64,000 nt of DNA from Maribellus sediminis (GTDB lineage: Bacteria > Bacteroidota > Bacteroidia > Bacteroidales > Prolixibacteraceae): positions 1,116,001 to 1,180,000 of the forward strand of contig NZ_WXUB01000002.1 of assembly GCF_011799805.1 (NCBI RefSeq), given 5' to 3'. The translations under genes were made by a program, and so were the position numbers. Below the pieces are notes generated by a model. It had not been told where the DNA came from, did not search any database, and saw nothing but the letters and a program-made list of their open reading frames with translations. Within the stretch, counting starts at the first letter, position 1; each line of letters begins with the position of its first letter. Of the stretch, positions 1 through 8,791 are shown in pieces.

Positions 1-57
1 TACCGCGAAACTTCGGAGGGCGGACTGGCAGAATTTACGGCCCTGCCCAAGTGCTAG
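1..57 (+). CDS. C-terminal tail of a gene cut by the window edge
   Basis: Frame 1 is open from the first base to a TAG at 55-57 and gives 18 residues ending in ALPKC. A rho-independent terminator follows at 114-150, which fits the end of a transcribed gene. Nothing in 18 residues identifies a family, so no function is assigned. The frame could be open by chance; the terminator is the main support. Confidence 0.4.
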   Translation, partial: YRETSEGGLAEFTALPKC

Positions 58-113
58 TCAAACATTCGGGCTTTAATAATCTGAATCTCAGCTTATCAAA
101 AATAAAAATTTAA

Positions 114-150
114 GTAAAAAGCAATTTTGGGGGTTGCTTTTTATTTTTTT
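114..150 (+). terminator. Rho-independent terminator after the left-edge gene
   Basis: The 9-bp stem AAAAAGCAA (116-124) pairs with TTGCTTTTT (134-142) around a loop containing GGGGG and is followed by a T-rich run. It separates the partial gene at the left edge from the MATE gene. The stem is AT-rich, so strength is uncertain. The remaining sequence to 293 shows no other gene. Confidence 0.55.
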
Positions 151-293
151 GAGTTTTATCTTTGAACACACAAAGAAAGGAAAATGAATATGAATATCTC
201 AATTACAATTACCGCCGTCAAAGAGCGACCCTTCACGGTTCGCTAACAGAGAGATTATTCAATTAGTTATTCATTTTTTCTACATATTTTCAA

Positions 294-1733
294 ATGTCTT
301 ATTTAAAATCAGGATTATTGGCTTTAAGCCGACTTAAAAGCATTGATTACAAAACACTCTGGCAAGATGTAAAAGAAGCCATTGGCGGTACCGAGCGCGA
401 TTTTACCGACAGCAGCATGGGCAAGGCCATTTTTATTTTAGCTGTACCGATGGTACTCGAAATGCTGATGGAATCGGTTTTTGCCATTGCCGATATCTTT
501 TTTGTATCGCGTTTAGGAGCAAATGCGGTAGCCACTGTTGGCCTCACCGAGTCGGCGATGACCATTATTTACGCCATTGGTATGGGACTGGCCATGGCAA
601 CCACTGCACTGGTATCGCGCCGGATCGGCGAAAAGAAAAAAAAGGAAGCCGGAGAAGTTGCGTTTCAGGCCATTGCTATGGCAGCTATCGTAGCTGTATT
701 GATTGCCGTTCCGGGCGTTCTTTTTGCCAAAGATTTTCTTCGTTTAATGGGCGGAACACCCGAAGTAGTTGAAGATGGCTACCTCTATCCAGCCATTATG
801 TTTGGCGGAAACGTGATCATCATGCTGCTGTTCATTATTAACGCTGTATTTCGAAGTTCGGGCGATGCCGCTATTTCGATGCGCGTAATGTGGCTGGCCA
901 ACATCATCAATATTATTCTCGATCCCTTGCTGATTTTTGGTTACGGCCCCTTCCCTGAACTGGGATTACAGGGAGCAGCTATAGCAACAACCACCGGTCG
1001 GGGAATTGCAGTTGTTTACCAGTTTTACCTGCTTTGGAGCGGTAAATACCGGATACGACTATATTGGGACAACATCAAGTTGAAATTCAGCGTAATGTGG
1101 AAATTGCTGAAAATTTCGGGAGGTGGAATCCTGCAAAATCTGATCGCGACTTCGAGCTGGATCTTTCTGATGCGCATTATTGCCGTTTTTGGCCCCGATG
1201 TTATTGCGGGCTACACCATTGCTATCCGAATCATTATTTTCCCTCTGCTGCTAGCATGGGGACTGAGCAATGCTGCGGCAACACTTGTGGGGCAAAACCT
1301 GGGTGCCAACCAACCTCAAAAAGCCGAAAAATCGGTGTGGATAACCGGTTATTCGAACATGGTTTTTATGGGGCTTATCGGACTGTTGTTCGTTTCTCTT
1401 CCCGATTTCTGGATCGGTTTATTTGTAGATGACGGACCGGTTCTTGCAAATGGCGTTTTAGCGCTCAGAATCATAAGTATCGGCTTTATAAGTTATGCAC
1501 TTGGCATGGTTTTGATGCAGTCGTTTAACGGTAGCGGCGATACCATTACACCAAGTAAGATCAACTTCTTCAGTTTCTGGCTTTTCGAAATTCCGTTGGC
1601 TTATATACTGGCCATTACCCTGAATATGGGACTGGCCGGCGCCTGTATTGCCATTGTTGTGGCAGAAACCTTGCTCACCTTGCTGGCATTTATTCTTTTC
1701 AGAAAAGGAAAATGGAAATTAAGAAAAGTGTAA
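294..1733 (+). CDS. MATE family efflux transporter
   Basis: The 479-residue polytopic membrane protein has about twelve hydrophobic segments in two MatE halves. MATE proteins export cationic drugs or metabolites in exchange for Na+ or H+. A hydrophilic N-terminal stretch of about 40 residues precedes the first helix, which begins around FILAVPMVLEMLMESVF, a typical MATE helix 1. Length is close to the usual 440-480. The gene starts with ATG and ends 11 bases before rsgA, so the two may be cotranscribed, although no functional link is obvious. The substrate cannot be read from sequence. A second, clearly different MATE protein is encoded at 53810-55192. Confidence 0.93.
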   Translation: MSYLKSGLLALSRLKSIDYKTLWQDVKEAIGGTERDFTDSSMGKAIFILAVPMVLEMLMESVFAIADIFFVSRLGANAVATVGLTESAMTIIYAIGMGLAMATTALVSRRIGEKKKKEAGEVAFQAIAMAAIVAVLIAVPGVLFAKDFLRLMGGTPEVVEDGYLYPAIMFGGNVIIMLLFIINAVFRSSGDAAISMRVMWLANIINIILDPLLIFGYGPFPELGLQGAAIATTTGRGIAVVYQFYLLWSGKYRIRLYWDNIKLKFSVMWKLLKISGGGILQNLIATSSWIFLMRIIAVFGPDVIAGYTIAIRIIIFPLLLAWGLSNAAATLVGQNLGANQPQKAEKSVWITGYSNMVFMGLIGLLFVSLPDFWIGLFVDDGPVLANGVLALRIISIGFISYALGMVLMQSFNGSGDTITPSKINFFSFWLFEIPLAYILAITLNMGLAGACIAIVVAETLLTLLAFILFRKGKWKLRKV

Positions 1734-1744
1734 ATTAGAGAGTG

Positions 1745-2818
1745 ATGGAAAAAGTAAATCTAGCACAACTAGGCTATTCCGATCAAATTAGAAGTTTGAT
1801 CCGTGTAGAAATTGCACAGTCGGAACTGGCACGTGTTTCTGCCGAGCATAAAGAGCGTTATCAGGTGATTTCGGAAGACGGCAACTTGCAGGCTGAAATA
1901 ACCGGAAATATACGTTATGCTGCTCAATCGCGAACTGACTTTCCTGCGGTAGGCGACTGGGTAAAAATTGCCCGTATCGATAAAGATTCAGCCGTTATTC
2001 TGCAGATCTATCCCCGCTATTCTTTTTTGGAAAGACAGGCTGTTGGCAAACAGGGCGAAATACAGCTGATCGCCTCCAATATTGATGTAGCTTTTATTGT
2101 TCAGGCGGTTGGTCACGATTTCAACCTGAACCGGCTGGAAAGATACCTGAGTATCTGCTACGCCGGAAAGATTGAGCCAATGATCGTGCTCACGAAAACC
2201 GACCTCGTTAGAAAGGAAGAGCTTGAAAATCTACAGAATCAAATATCAGTAAGAAATGCCAAAGTGCCGTTGATGCTTGTTAGCAACATCACGCTGGAAG
2301 GTTTTGAACAACTCAGGGAAAAAATGGAGCCGCAGCTAACCTATTGTTTTATTGGTTCGTCGGGCGTAGGTAAATCAACACTAATAAATGGGTTGATGGA
2401 AAAGGATATGCTTGAAACCAAAACAATTAGCGAAAGTACAAGCAAGGGTAGACACACCACAACACACCGCGAATTGTTACTGCTTCCAAACGGAAGTATT
2501 GTGATCGATACGCCGGGAATGCGCGAACTGGGCATGACCAACCAGGAAGGCGGACTTGAACTGACTTACGATCAAATTGCCGAATTGGCCGAAAACTGCA
2601 GATACAGCGACTGCTCGCACGAAAATGAAAAAGGTTGTGCTGTGATTGAAGCAGTGGAAGATGGAACATTGTCGGAAGAAATGTATGGCAACTACCTGAA
2701 ACTGAAACGCGAACAGGAACATTTTTCAAGTACAGTATACGAGAAACGCCTGAAAGGCAAAGAATTTGGGAAAATGGCACGGGAGGTTGTAAAGGCACGT
2801 AAAAAGAATAAATTCTGA
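1745..2818 (+). CDS. rsgA: Ribosome small subunit-dependent GTPase A
   Basis: RsgA is a circularly permuted GTPase that helps mature the 30S ribosomal subunit. The permuted motif order is visible: G4 TKTD at about residues 150-153, then the P-loop GSSGVGKST at about 204-212, then G3 DTPG at about 255-258. An N-terminal OB-fold region precedes them, and a Cys/His zinc cluster lies near residues 284-299 (NCRYSDCSH...GC). I chose the ATG at 1745; a GTG three bases upstream would add one residue. Length (357 aa) is normal for the family. Confidence 0.96.
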   Translation: MEKVNLAQLGYSDQIRSLIRVEIAQSELARVSAEHKERYQVISEDGNLQAEITGNIRYAAQSRTDFPAVGDWVKIARIDKDSAVILQIYPRYSFLERQAVGKQGEIQLIASNIDVAFIVQAVGHDFNLNRLERYLSICYAGKIEPMIVLTKTDLVRKEELENLQNQISVRNAKVPLMLVSNITLEGFEQLREKMEPQLTYCFIGSSGVGKSTLINGLMEKDMLETKTISESTSKGRHTTTHRELLLLPNGSIVIDTPGMRELGMTNQEGGLELTYDQIAELAENCRYSDCSHENEKGCAVIEAVEDGTLSEEMYGNYLKLKREQEHFSSTVYEKRLKGKEFGKMAREVVKARKKNKF

Positions 2819-2893
2819 GAAGTCGGTACTTCCTTGAACTTTTTGAGTGCGAATGACATTATGTTAGTTATAAAGAATCTATAAATCAATACA

Positions 2894-3370
2894 ATGAAAA
2901 AATTTGCAATCGAAATTAAATGGGCGATTCTCTTTGCCGTAATCAGTTTGGTTTGGATGTTGGGTGAACGTGTTGCAGGACTGCATGATGAGAACATTGA
3001 GCACCACGCCGTTTTTACCAACTTTTTCATGGTAGTTGCCATTGCCGTTTACGTTGTAGCCTTGCTCGATAAACGTAAAAATTCGTTCGGCGGCAAAATG
3101 AACTGGATCCAGGGTTTCATTTCGGGCCTCATCATCACACTTGGTGTCACCATCCTTACGCCGCTAACGCAATACATCACCAGCACTTTGATCACGCCCG
3201 ACTATTTTGCGAATATGATTGCCTACACAGTAGAATCGGGGCAAAAGACTCTGGAAGAAGCCGAAGCCTACTTCAACCTGAAAAGCTATATGATACAAAG
3301 CACCGTGTTCGCGCCGGTAGCCGGATTAATAACTTCAGCCATTGTTGCCATTTTTACTCGAAAAAAATAA
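2894..3370 (+). CDS. DUF4199 domain membrane protein
   Basis: This small (158 aa) membrane protein has four predicted hydrophobic segments and a linker with an EAEAYFNLKSY helix before the last one, the layout of DUF4199 proteins, which are common in Bacteroidota and of unknown function. Its stop overlaps the start of the next gene by one base (TAATG), so the two are translationally coupled. A second DUF4199 protein is at 15103-15630. The family call rests on layout and resemblance to that paralogue; function is unknown. Confidence 0.82.
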   Translation: MKKFAIEIKWAILFAVISLVWMLGERVAGLHDENIEHHAVFTNFFMVVAIAVYVVALLDKRKNSFGGKMNWIQGFISGLIITLGVTILTPLTQYITSTLITPDYFANMIAYTVESGQKTLEEAEAYFNLKSYMIQSTVFAPVAGLITSAIVAIFTRKK

Positions 3371-3963
3371 TGAATAGCTTTAAAACTGTCGATGAGTACA
3401 TTTTAAATGCCGAGAATGGCCGCGAAATTCTGATAGTACTTCGCGATTTGCTGCTGACTACTGAACTTACTGAAAACGTAAAATGGGGAGGCCCGGTTTA
3501 TACTGTCAACGGAAAGAATGTGGTCGGGATCGGTGCATTTAAATCTTACTCGGGACTTTGGTTTTACCAGGGAGCTTTGCTAAATGACCCCCAAAATGTG
3601 TTGATCAGTTCTTCTGAAGGACGGACAAAGGCACTGCGACAGTGGCGTTTTGAATCAGTAGACGACATCGATCCGGAACTGCTGCTGGAATATGTACATG
3701 AAGCCATTGAGAACCAAAAGCAAAACAAGGAAATTAAAGCAGACAGGAATCAACCGGTTGTTATTCCTATTGAACTCATCGAAGCCTTTGAAGAAGATCC
3801 GATTCTGAAAGCCGGTTTCCAAGCCTTTACTAAAGGCAAACAGCGCGAGTTTGCCGATTACATTTCTCATGCAAAACAGGAAAAAACACGCCTGGCTCGC
3901 CTGCAAAAGGTTATTCCCTTTATTCGGCAAAACATCGGATTGAACGATAAATACCGGAAATGA
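3370..3963 (+). CDS. DUF1801/YdeI-like protein
   Basis: The 197-residue soluble protein has two parts. The first ~120 residues resemble DUF1801, with the motif VKWGGPVYTVNGKNVVGIG and a later SGLWFYQGALL. The C-terminal part (about 130-197) resembles the YdeI/OmpD-associated helical domain, with FQAFTKGKQREFADYISHAKQ followed by a basic stretch. YdeI-type proteins are linked to peptide or bacteriocin resistance in other bacteria, but the biochemical activity is not established. The gene overlaps the upstream DUF4199 stop by one base. No signal peptide is seen. Confidence 0.82.
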   Translation: MNSFKTVDEYILNAENGREILIVLRDLLLTTELTENVKWGGPVYTVNGKNVVGIGAFKSYSGLWFYQGALLNDPQNVLISSSEGRTKALRQWRFESVDDIDPELLLEYVHEAIENQKQNKEIKADRNQPVVIPIELIEAFEEDPILKAGFQAFTKGKQREFADYISHAKQEKTRLARLQKVIPFIRQNIGLNDKYRK

Positions 3964-4014
3964 TTCTCGGATTGCTGAATAAATTCTATTTTCATAGGCT
4001 TTAATATAAATTGA

Positions 4015-5079
4015 ATGAAAAGCTCTGCGATACTGATTTTTTTGGTGATGAACGCACTGGTAAGTTTTGGCCAATCAAAACTTAACTTCGATCTGAAAAA
4101 AGCCGAATACCTCTATCATTTTGCCTACGAATGCATCGATCAGGAATACCCTAACAAACCCAACGGCGTTTTGGGCGACGACAGTTATCTGTTGCCACCC
4201 CGCGAAATTCACCCGGCGTTTTATGGTTGTTTCGACTGGCACTCTTCGGTGCACGGACACTGGACACTGGTTACGATTCTCAGCCAGTTCCCCGACTTTG
4301 AATACCGCAACGAAATTACTGCCAAACTCAAAAAGAACATTACTGCCGTCAACATTCAGAAAGAAATTGAATATTTCAACGATAAAAACAACTCGACCTA
4401 CGAACGGACTTATGGCTGGGCCTGGCTTTTAAAACTCGATGAAGCACTGCGCGAATGGGACGCTCCGGAAGCGGCAGAATTACAGGCCAACCTCACTCCT
4501 CTTGTTGATACATTGGCCGTTAAATTCACCGAATTTCTCGATAAACTGGTCTACCCGATCCGGATTGGAGAGCACAGTAACATTGCTTTTGGGATGTCGT
4601 TTGCCTACGATTGGGCAAAAAAATACAATGCCGAACTGGCCTCCAAAATCGAAGAAAAAGCGCTGGAATATTACAGCGAAGATTGCGATTGTCCGCTTAC
4701 CTGGGAGCCGGGTGGTTTCGATTTTCTGTCGCCTTGTTTGCAGGAAGCCTCCATGATGCAGAAAGTTTTGCCGAAAAAAGATTTTGAAAATTGGCTTAAA
4801 AAGTTTCTGCCCGGTTTCGAGAAAGATCCTGCAAAATACCTCGATATTGCTGAAGTCACCGATCGCAGCGACGGTAAACTCGCCCACCTCGACGGACTGA
4901 ATTTTAGCCGTGCCTGGTGCTTATTCGAAATGGGACACTCGCTAAACAATCAGAAAATGATTGATCTGGGTATTCAGCATTTTAATTACAGCTACGAAAA
5001 AATGGATTCGGGCGAATATGCAGGCGCCCACTGGCTGGCTTCTTTTGCGGTTTATGCATTGATTAAAAGTCAGGAATAA
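4015..5079 (+). CDS. Secreted DUF2891 family protein
   Basis: The 354-residue protein has an N-terminal signal peptide (hydrophobic stretch ending around VSFGQ, residue 20). The remainder resembles DUF2891, a family with an expected helical-toroid fold: CFDWHSSVHGHW near residue 80, RTYGWAWLLKLDEAL in the middle, and LSPCLQEASMM further on. The conserved Trp, His, Asp and Glu residues resemble carbohydrate-active toroid enzymes, but no activity is established and I assign none. The upstream gap of about 50 bases could allow readthrough from the YdeI-like gene. Confidence 0.83.
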   Translation: MKSSAILIFLVMNALVSFGQSKLNFDLKKAEYLYHFAYECIDQEYPNKPNGVLGDDSYLLPPREIHPAFYGCFDWHSSVHGHWTLVTILSQFPDFEYRNEITAKLKKNITAVNIQKEIEYFNDKNNSTYERTYGWAWLLKLDEALREWDAPEAAELQANLTPLVDTLAVKFTEFLDKLVYPIRIGEHSNIAFGMSFAYDWAKKYNAELASKIEEKALEYYSEDCDCPLTWEPGGFDFLSPCLQEASMMQKVLPKKDFENWLKKFLPGFEKDPAKYLDIAEVTDRSDGKLAHLDGLNFSRAWCLFEMGHSLNNQKMIDLGIQHFNYSYEKMDSGEYAGAHWLASFAVYALIKSQE

Positions 5080-5096
5080 AGAGACTTAAACGCACA

Positions 5097-5104
5097 TAAC
5101 TTTG
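5097..5104 (+). promoter_or_regulatory. Candidate -7 box for the M1 peptidase gene
   Basis: TAACTTTG matches the Bacteroidota -7 consensus TAnnTTTG. A start site near 5110 would place the whole palindromic element at 5116-5260 in the 5' leader of the M1 peptidase mRNA. No good TTTG -33 box is seen, so support is moderate. Confidence 0.4.
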
Positions 5105-5115
5105 TATGTATTCCG

Positions 5116-5260
5116 TTTTGCACCTTCCTTTAGGGAGGTGATAGTTTGAATTTCCTTTTTAAATGTTTTTTGAGAATTTTTGTAAAATGCATATTACAAA
5201 AATCCTCAAAAAGCACATATTACTTAATCATTAGCCACCGCCCTAAAGGACGGTGCAAAA
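5116..5260. repeat. Nested palindromic (MITE-like) element
   Basis: The outer 25-base ends (5116-5140 and 5236-5260) are inverted copies of each other differing at two positions. Each end also folds on itself (CACC..TTTA..GGTG type hairpins). Inside, two 19-base arms (5167-5185 and 5194-5212) form a second inverted repeat with one mismatch around an 8-base loop. There is no coding capacity. The size and terminal inverted repeats resemble a non-autonomous miniature element, but no target-site duplication is obvious. It ends 43 bases before the M1 peptidase start. Confidence 0.75.
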
Positions 5261-5303
5261 AATAAGTTCTAAGTTTGTTACAAATTCGAATTCATCTTGT
5301 ATC

Positions 5304-6908
5304 ATGAGGACGATTACACCTATAATCTTTTTTGCCATCATTCTACTCCATTCATTTTATGGACATGGACAAAATCACCTTAAACGCATTGAAAGCATCG
5401 ATGTTCTTCACTATCGATTTGAGCTTCATTTGCACGACCGATTCGACCAGATAGAAGGCAAGGCAACTGTTCAGATCAAATTTCTAAAATCAGCCCAAAC
5501 GTGTGATGTGGATTTGCTAGCTCAGACCAAAGGCAAGGGAATGAAAGTTAATTCGGTTGTTTTTGAAGGAAAGGACTTGGCATTCTCGCACAAAAATTCG
5601 ACGCTTAAAATTGATTTTTCACGTCAGATAAACGCAGGAGAAACGGTTGAAGTTACCATCGATTACTATGGAATTCCAACGGACGGACTAATTATTTCAG
5701 AAAATAAATATGGCGCACGCACCTTTTTTGGCGACAACTGGCCCGACCGGGCGCACAACTGGCTGCCTTGTGTGGATCATCCTTCGGATAAAGCCACGGT
5801 GGAGTTTTTGGTTTATGCACCTGTTCATTACGAAGTGATCGGCAACGGTTATCTGGCTGAAAAAACTGTATTAACCGACAATATTGAATTCACACACTGG
5901 AAGGAAGACGTTCCCATTTCAACAAAAGTTATGGTTATTGGCGCTGCCGACTTTGTAATCGGGAACGACACTACCTTTAACGGCATTCCGGTAAACGCCT
6001 GGGTGTTTGAAGAAAACCGTGAAAAAGGACTTGAGAATTATCGCTACACCACCGAAGCACTCAGTTATTTTTCCGAACTCATCGGTCCTTATTCCTACGA
6101 AAAACTGGCCCATGTTCAGTCGAAAACCCGCTACGGAGGCATGGAAAATGCCAGTTGTATTTTTTATTCTGAAAACTCGGCCATTTCCGACAGAAGCCAG
6201 GAAGAGTTGTTTGCGCACGAAGTGGCGCACCAGTGGTTTGGCAATTCGGCTACCGAACAAAACTGGCACCATGTGTGGCTTAGCGAGGGTTTTGCCACTT
6301 ATCTGACGCACGTTTACAACCAACATTTTTATGGTGACGAATCCTTTAAGCAAGGCTTGCAAAAAGACCGCGAACGTGTGATCCGTTATGCGCAGCGCTT
6401 TCCTGCTCCGATTATCGATACCACTGTAACTGAATATATTCGCTTACTAAATGCCAACTCCTATCAAAAAGCAAGCTGGTTTTTACACATGCTCCGTAAC
6501 AAACTGGGCGATGAAACCTTTTTTAAAGGCTTGCAGAATTATTACGCCACCTACCAAAATTCTACTGCACTGACAGCAGATTTCAGGAAAGTAATGGAAG
6601 AAGTTTCGGGTGAAGACCTGCAAGGCTTTTTTAACCAGTGGCTCCGACAGGCGGGACATCCCATTCTGGAATGGAACTGGCAACAAACATCAGATTCTAT
6701 TTTAAAAATAGAAGTTCAACAAACACAGGAAGGAACGAACTTCATGTTTCCGCTCGAAGTAAAGGTGATTTATGCCGATAACAGCGAAGAAAACTTTACC
6801 GTAACGATCGATCAGCAAAAAGCCACTTTTAATCTTTCAGCACAAAAAAAAATACAAAAACTGGAACTCGACCCGGAGACTAAACTTTTATTTGAAGCCA
6901 CGAAGTAG
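5304..6908 (+). CDS. Secreted M1 family metallopeptidase
   Basis: M1 enzymes are zinc aminopeptidases. The zinc site HEVAH is at residues 305-309 with the third ligand Glu in LSEGFATY at 328, the exact HExxH-18-E spacing. The exopeptidase motif is GGMEN (278-282), and the catalytic Tyr is probably Y387 in YQKASWFLHML. The N-terminus from ATG 5304 is a signal peptide (MRTITPIIFFAIILLHSF, then GHGQ). An upstream start at 5253 would begin inside the palindromic element and spoil the signal, so I reject it. At about 534 residues it lacks the long C-terminal ERAP-like helical domain of larger M1 enzymes. Confidence 0.93.
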   Translation: MRTITPIIFFAIILLHSFYGHGQNHLKRIESIDVLHYRFELHLHDRFDQIEGKATVQIKFLKSAQTCDVDLLAQTKGKGMKVNSVVFEGKDLAFSHKNSTLKIDFSRQINAGETVEVTIDYYGIPTDGLIISENKYGARTFFGDNWPDRAHNWLPCVDHPSDKATVEFLVYAPVHYEVIGNGYLAEKTVLTDNIEFTHWKEDVPISTKVMVIGAADFVIGNDTTFNGIPVNAWVFEENREKGLENYRYTTEALSYFSELIGPYSYEKLAHVQSKTRYGGMENASCIFYSENSAISDRSQEELFAHEVAHQWFGNSATEQNWHHVWLSEGFATYLTHVYNQHFYGDESFKQGLQKDRERVIRYAQRFPAPIIDTTVTEYIRLLNANSYQKASWFLHMLRNKLGDETFFKGLQNYYATYQNSTALTADFRKVMEEVSGEDLQGFFNQWLRQAGHPILEWNWQQTSDSILKIEVQQTQEGTNFMFPLEVKVIYADNSEENFTVTIDQQKATFNLSAQKKIQKLELDPETKLLFEATK

Positions 6909-6995
6909 GCCCCTCTTAAAGTATTCTTCTGACGGCAGAAGGATGTAAGAAAATACACATAAAGATTCCATATTACACCACAATCCAAACAGAAC

Positions 6996-7026
6996 TTTGC
7001 TCATTTTGAAGGAAGCATTACTTTTG
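6996..7026 (+). promoter_or_regulatory. Bacteroidota-type promoter of the PLP decarboxylase gene
   Basis: TTTG at 6996-6999, a 19-base spacer, and TACTTTTG at 7019-7026 match the TTTG/TAnnTTTG promoter closely. The start site would be near 7032, leaving a leader of about 17 bases before the ATG at 7049. Confidence 0.7.
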
Positions 7027-7048
7027 CGCAAATTTTACGAAGGGATAG

Positions 7049-8287
7049 ATGCATTACTGGAAGAAACTTACACGAAACGAGATCCGCCAACGCGTAGATG
7101 AAGCACTGAAACAAAACATCAATTATTACGAACAATCTATACTGGGTATTCCGGCCTCCCACCTCGATGGAAACGTATTTAACAAGGATGCAGCTTTCCT
7201 CGATAATGCGCCGTTTCTGAAAACCATGGTGGATAATCCCAACCACATTGGCTGTCACACCATGGGCGAATCGGAGCCATTTTTTGCCGGTACCCAGAAA
7301 CTGGAACAGGAACTGATCGGGATTGTTGCCGAAGACATTTTAAACTGCGAACACGACGCTTACGACGGTTACGTGGCTTCGGGCGGAACAGAGGCCAATA
7401 TTCAGGCCATCTGGATCTACAGGAACCTATTCAAAAAAGAATTTGGCGCTGCTTACAACGAGATGTGTATTCTTTGTTCCGAAGATTCGCACTACTCCAT
7501 GCACAAAGCCGGGAATGTACTTCATCTTGATGTGGTAACAGTTCCGGTAACCGATAGCAGCCGTGAGATTACCCCGGAAAGCGTTGATCAGCAAATTCAA
7601 AAAGCAAAGGCTTCGGGAAAAAAGTATTTCATTGTGGTGGCTAATATGATGACTACCATGTTTGGTTCGGTTGACGACATTTCTGTGTATTCCGACGCAT
7701 TAACAAAAGCCGGCGTTCAGTTCAAAATTCATATTGATGGGGCGTTCGGAGGTTTTGTGTATCCCTTCAGCACCAATAGCGAAGTCATGACTTTTGCCAA
7801 TCCGCTGGTAAGTTCGGTAACGCTCGATGCCCACAAAATGGTTCAGGCTCCTTTCGGAACAGGAATTTTTATTGCACGGAAAGGCCTCATCGACAATGTT
7901 TTCACCAACGAAGCCCAATACGTTAGCGGACTCGATGCCACTTTAATCGGCAGCCGTTCGGGAGCCAATGCCGTTGCTGTATGGATGATTCTGCAAACTT
8001 ACGGCCCGCACGACTGGTTCGAGAAAATTCATATCCTGAATCACCGCTCAAACTGGCTTTGTAAGCAACTGGAAGATACCGGGGTTGAATTTTATCGTCA
8101 CCCGGGATCGAACATTGTTACCATTCGCGCCCGTTTTATTCCAAAAGAGCTGGCCCACAAATACGGTTTGGTACCCGACCAGCATAACGACAATCCTCAG
8201 TGGTACAAAATTGTGATTATGGAACATGTGCATATCGACCGTTTAATTCCCTTTGTAGAAGATCTGAAGGAATTACTTCATTCATAA
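7049..8287 (+). CDS. Pyridoxal-dependent (group II type) decarboxylase
   Basis: The 412-residue protein has the fold-type I PLP decarboxylase signature. The Schiff-base lysine is K263 in LDAHKMVQAPFG, preceded by the cofactor Asp motif HIDGAFGGFV, with SGGTEANIQA near the N-terminal third as phosphate-binding loop. Relatives decarboxylate glutamate, aspartate, tyrosine or other aromatic amino acids; the substrate cannot be fixed from sequence alone. The protein is cytoplasmic with no signal peptide. It is monocistronic, with its own promoter at 6996-7026 and a terminator at 8355-8386. Confidence 0.9.
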   Translation: MHYWKKLTRNEIRQRVDEALKQNINYYEQSILGIPASHLDGNVFNKDAAFLDNAPFLKTMVDNPNHIGCHTMGESEPFFAGTQKLEQELIGIVAEDILNCEHDAYDGYVASGGTEANIQAIWIYRNLFKKEFGAAYNEMCILCSEDSHYSMHKAGNVLHLDVVTVPVTDSSREITPESVDQQIQKAKASGKKYFIVVANMMTTMFGSVDDISVYSDALTKAGVQFKIHIDGAFGGFVYPFSTNSEVMTFANPLVSSVTLDAHKMVQAPFGTGIFIARKGLIDNVFTNEAQYVSGLDATLIGSRSGANAVAVWMILQTYGPHDWFEKIHILNHRSNWLCKQLEDTGVEFYRHPGSNIVTIRARFIPKELAHKYGLVPDQHNDNPQWYKIVIMEHVHIDRLIPFVEDLKELLHS

Positions 8288-8354
8288 CAGGTTAGAGAAT
8301 AATCATACCGGATACTCAAATCAGGATTTTCACTGAAACAGCGAATAATAAAAG

Positions 8355-8386
8355 CCTGTTATTTTATAAATGACAGGTATTTTTTT
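8355..8386 (+). terminator. Rho-independent terminator after the decarboxylase gene
   Basis: CCTGTTATTT (8355-8364) pairs with AAATGACAGG (8368-8377), ten pairs including one G-U, followed by TATTTTTTT. Confidence 0.8.
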
Positions 8387-8791
8387 GTTAGAAAAATAGC
8401 ATTGGATTATCAATGATGAAGCTAGCATCAGATTAAAATTTGTTTATAAAACCACTAAAAGAAAGATTTAGCTGGCTGGTTTTTCACCCGAACAATACTT
8501 TATGTAAACCACTGACTAAGAGATCAGTAATTTATACAAAGTTCAAATAAACATTTCAAGGTTTATAATTTAAGATTCAATTCTTGTTGAAAAGCCTGAA
8601 AATATTGCAAGTTCAGAGTAAGTGAGATTTTTAAATTCCGTTTTTATTTATTGCTTTCAAAGAATCAATCACCACCAACATTGCCAAAAGCTGTTAATTA
8701 TCATATCCCAAAAATTTTAGCGCCTCTTAATATTCACAATATTTAATTGAATTTACATAGCTAAATATGTACAACCATTAAATCAAGTTTT
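8387..8791. other. AT-rich intergenic region with no gene seen
   Basis: About 400 bases between the decarboxylase terminator and the multihaem gene carry no convincing reading frame, RNA gene or repeat on either strand. The stretch is markedly AT-rich and probably holds the promoter of the multihaem gene, but I cannot pick out a good TTTG/TAnnTTTG pair. Confidence 0.5.

Noticed and set aside
2427-2798. Minus-strand frame of 123 codons
   Set aside because: It is antisense to rsgA, whose GTPase and zinc motifs are complete, and shows no motif of its own.
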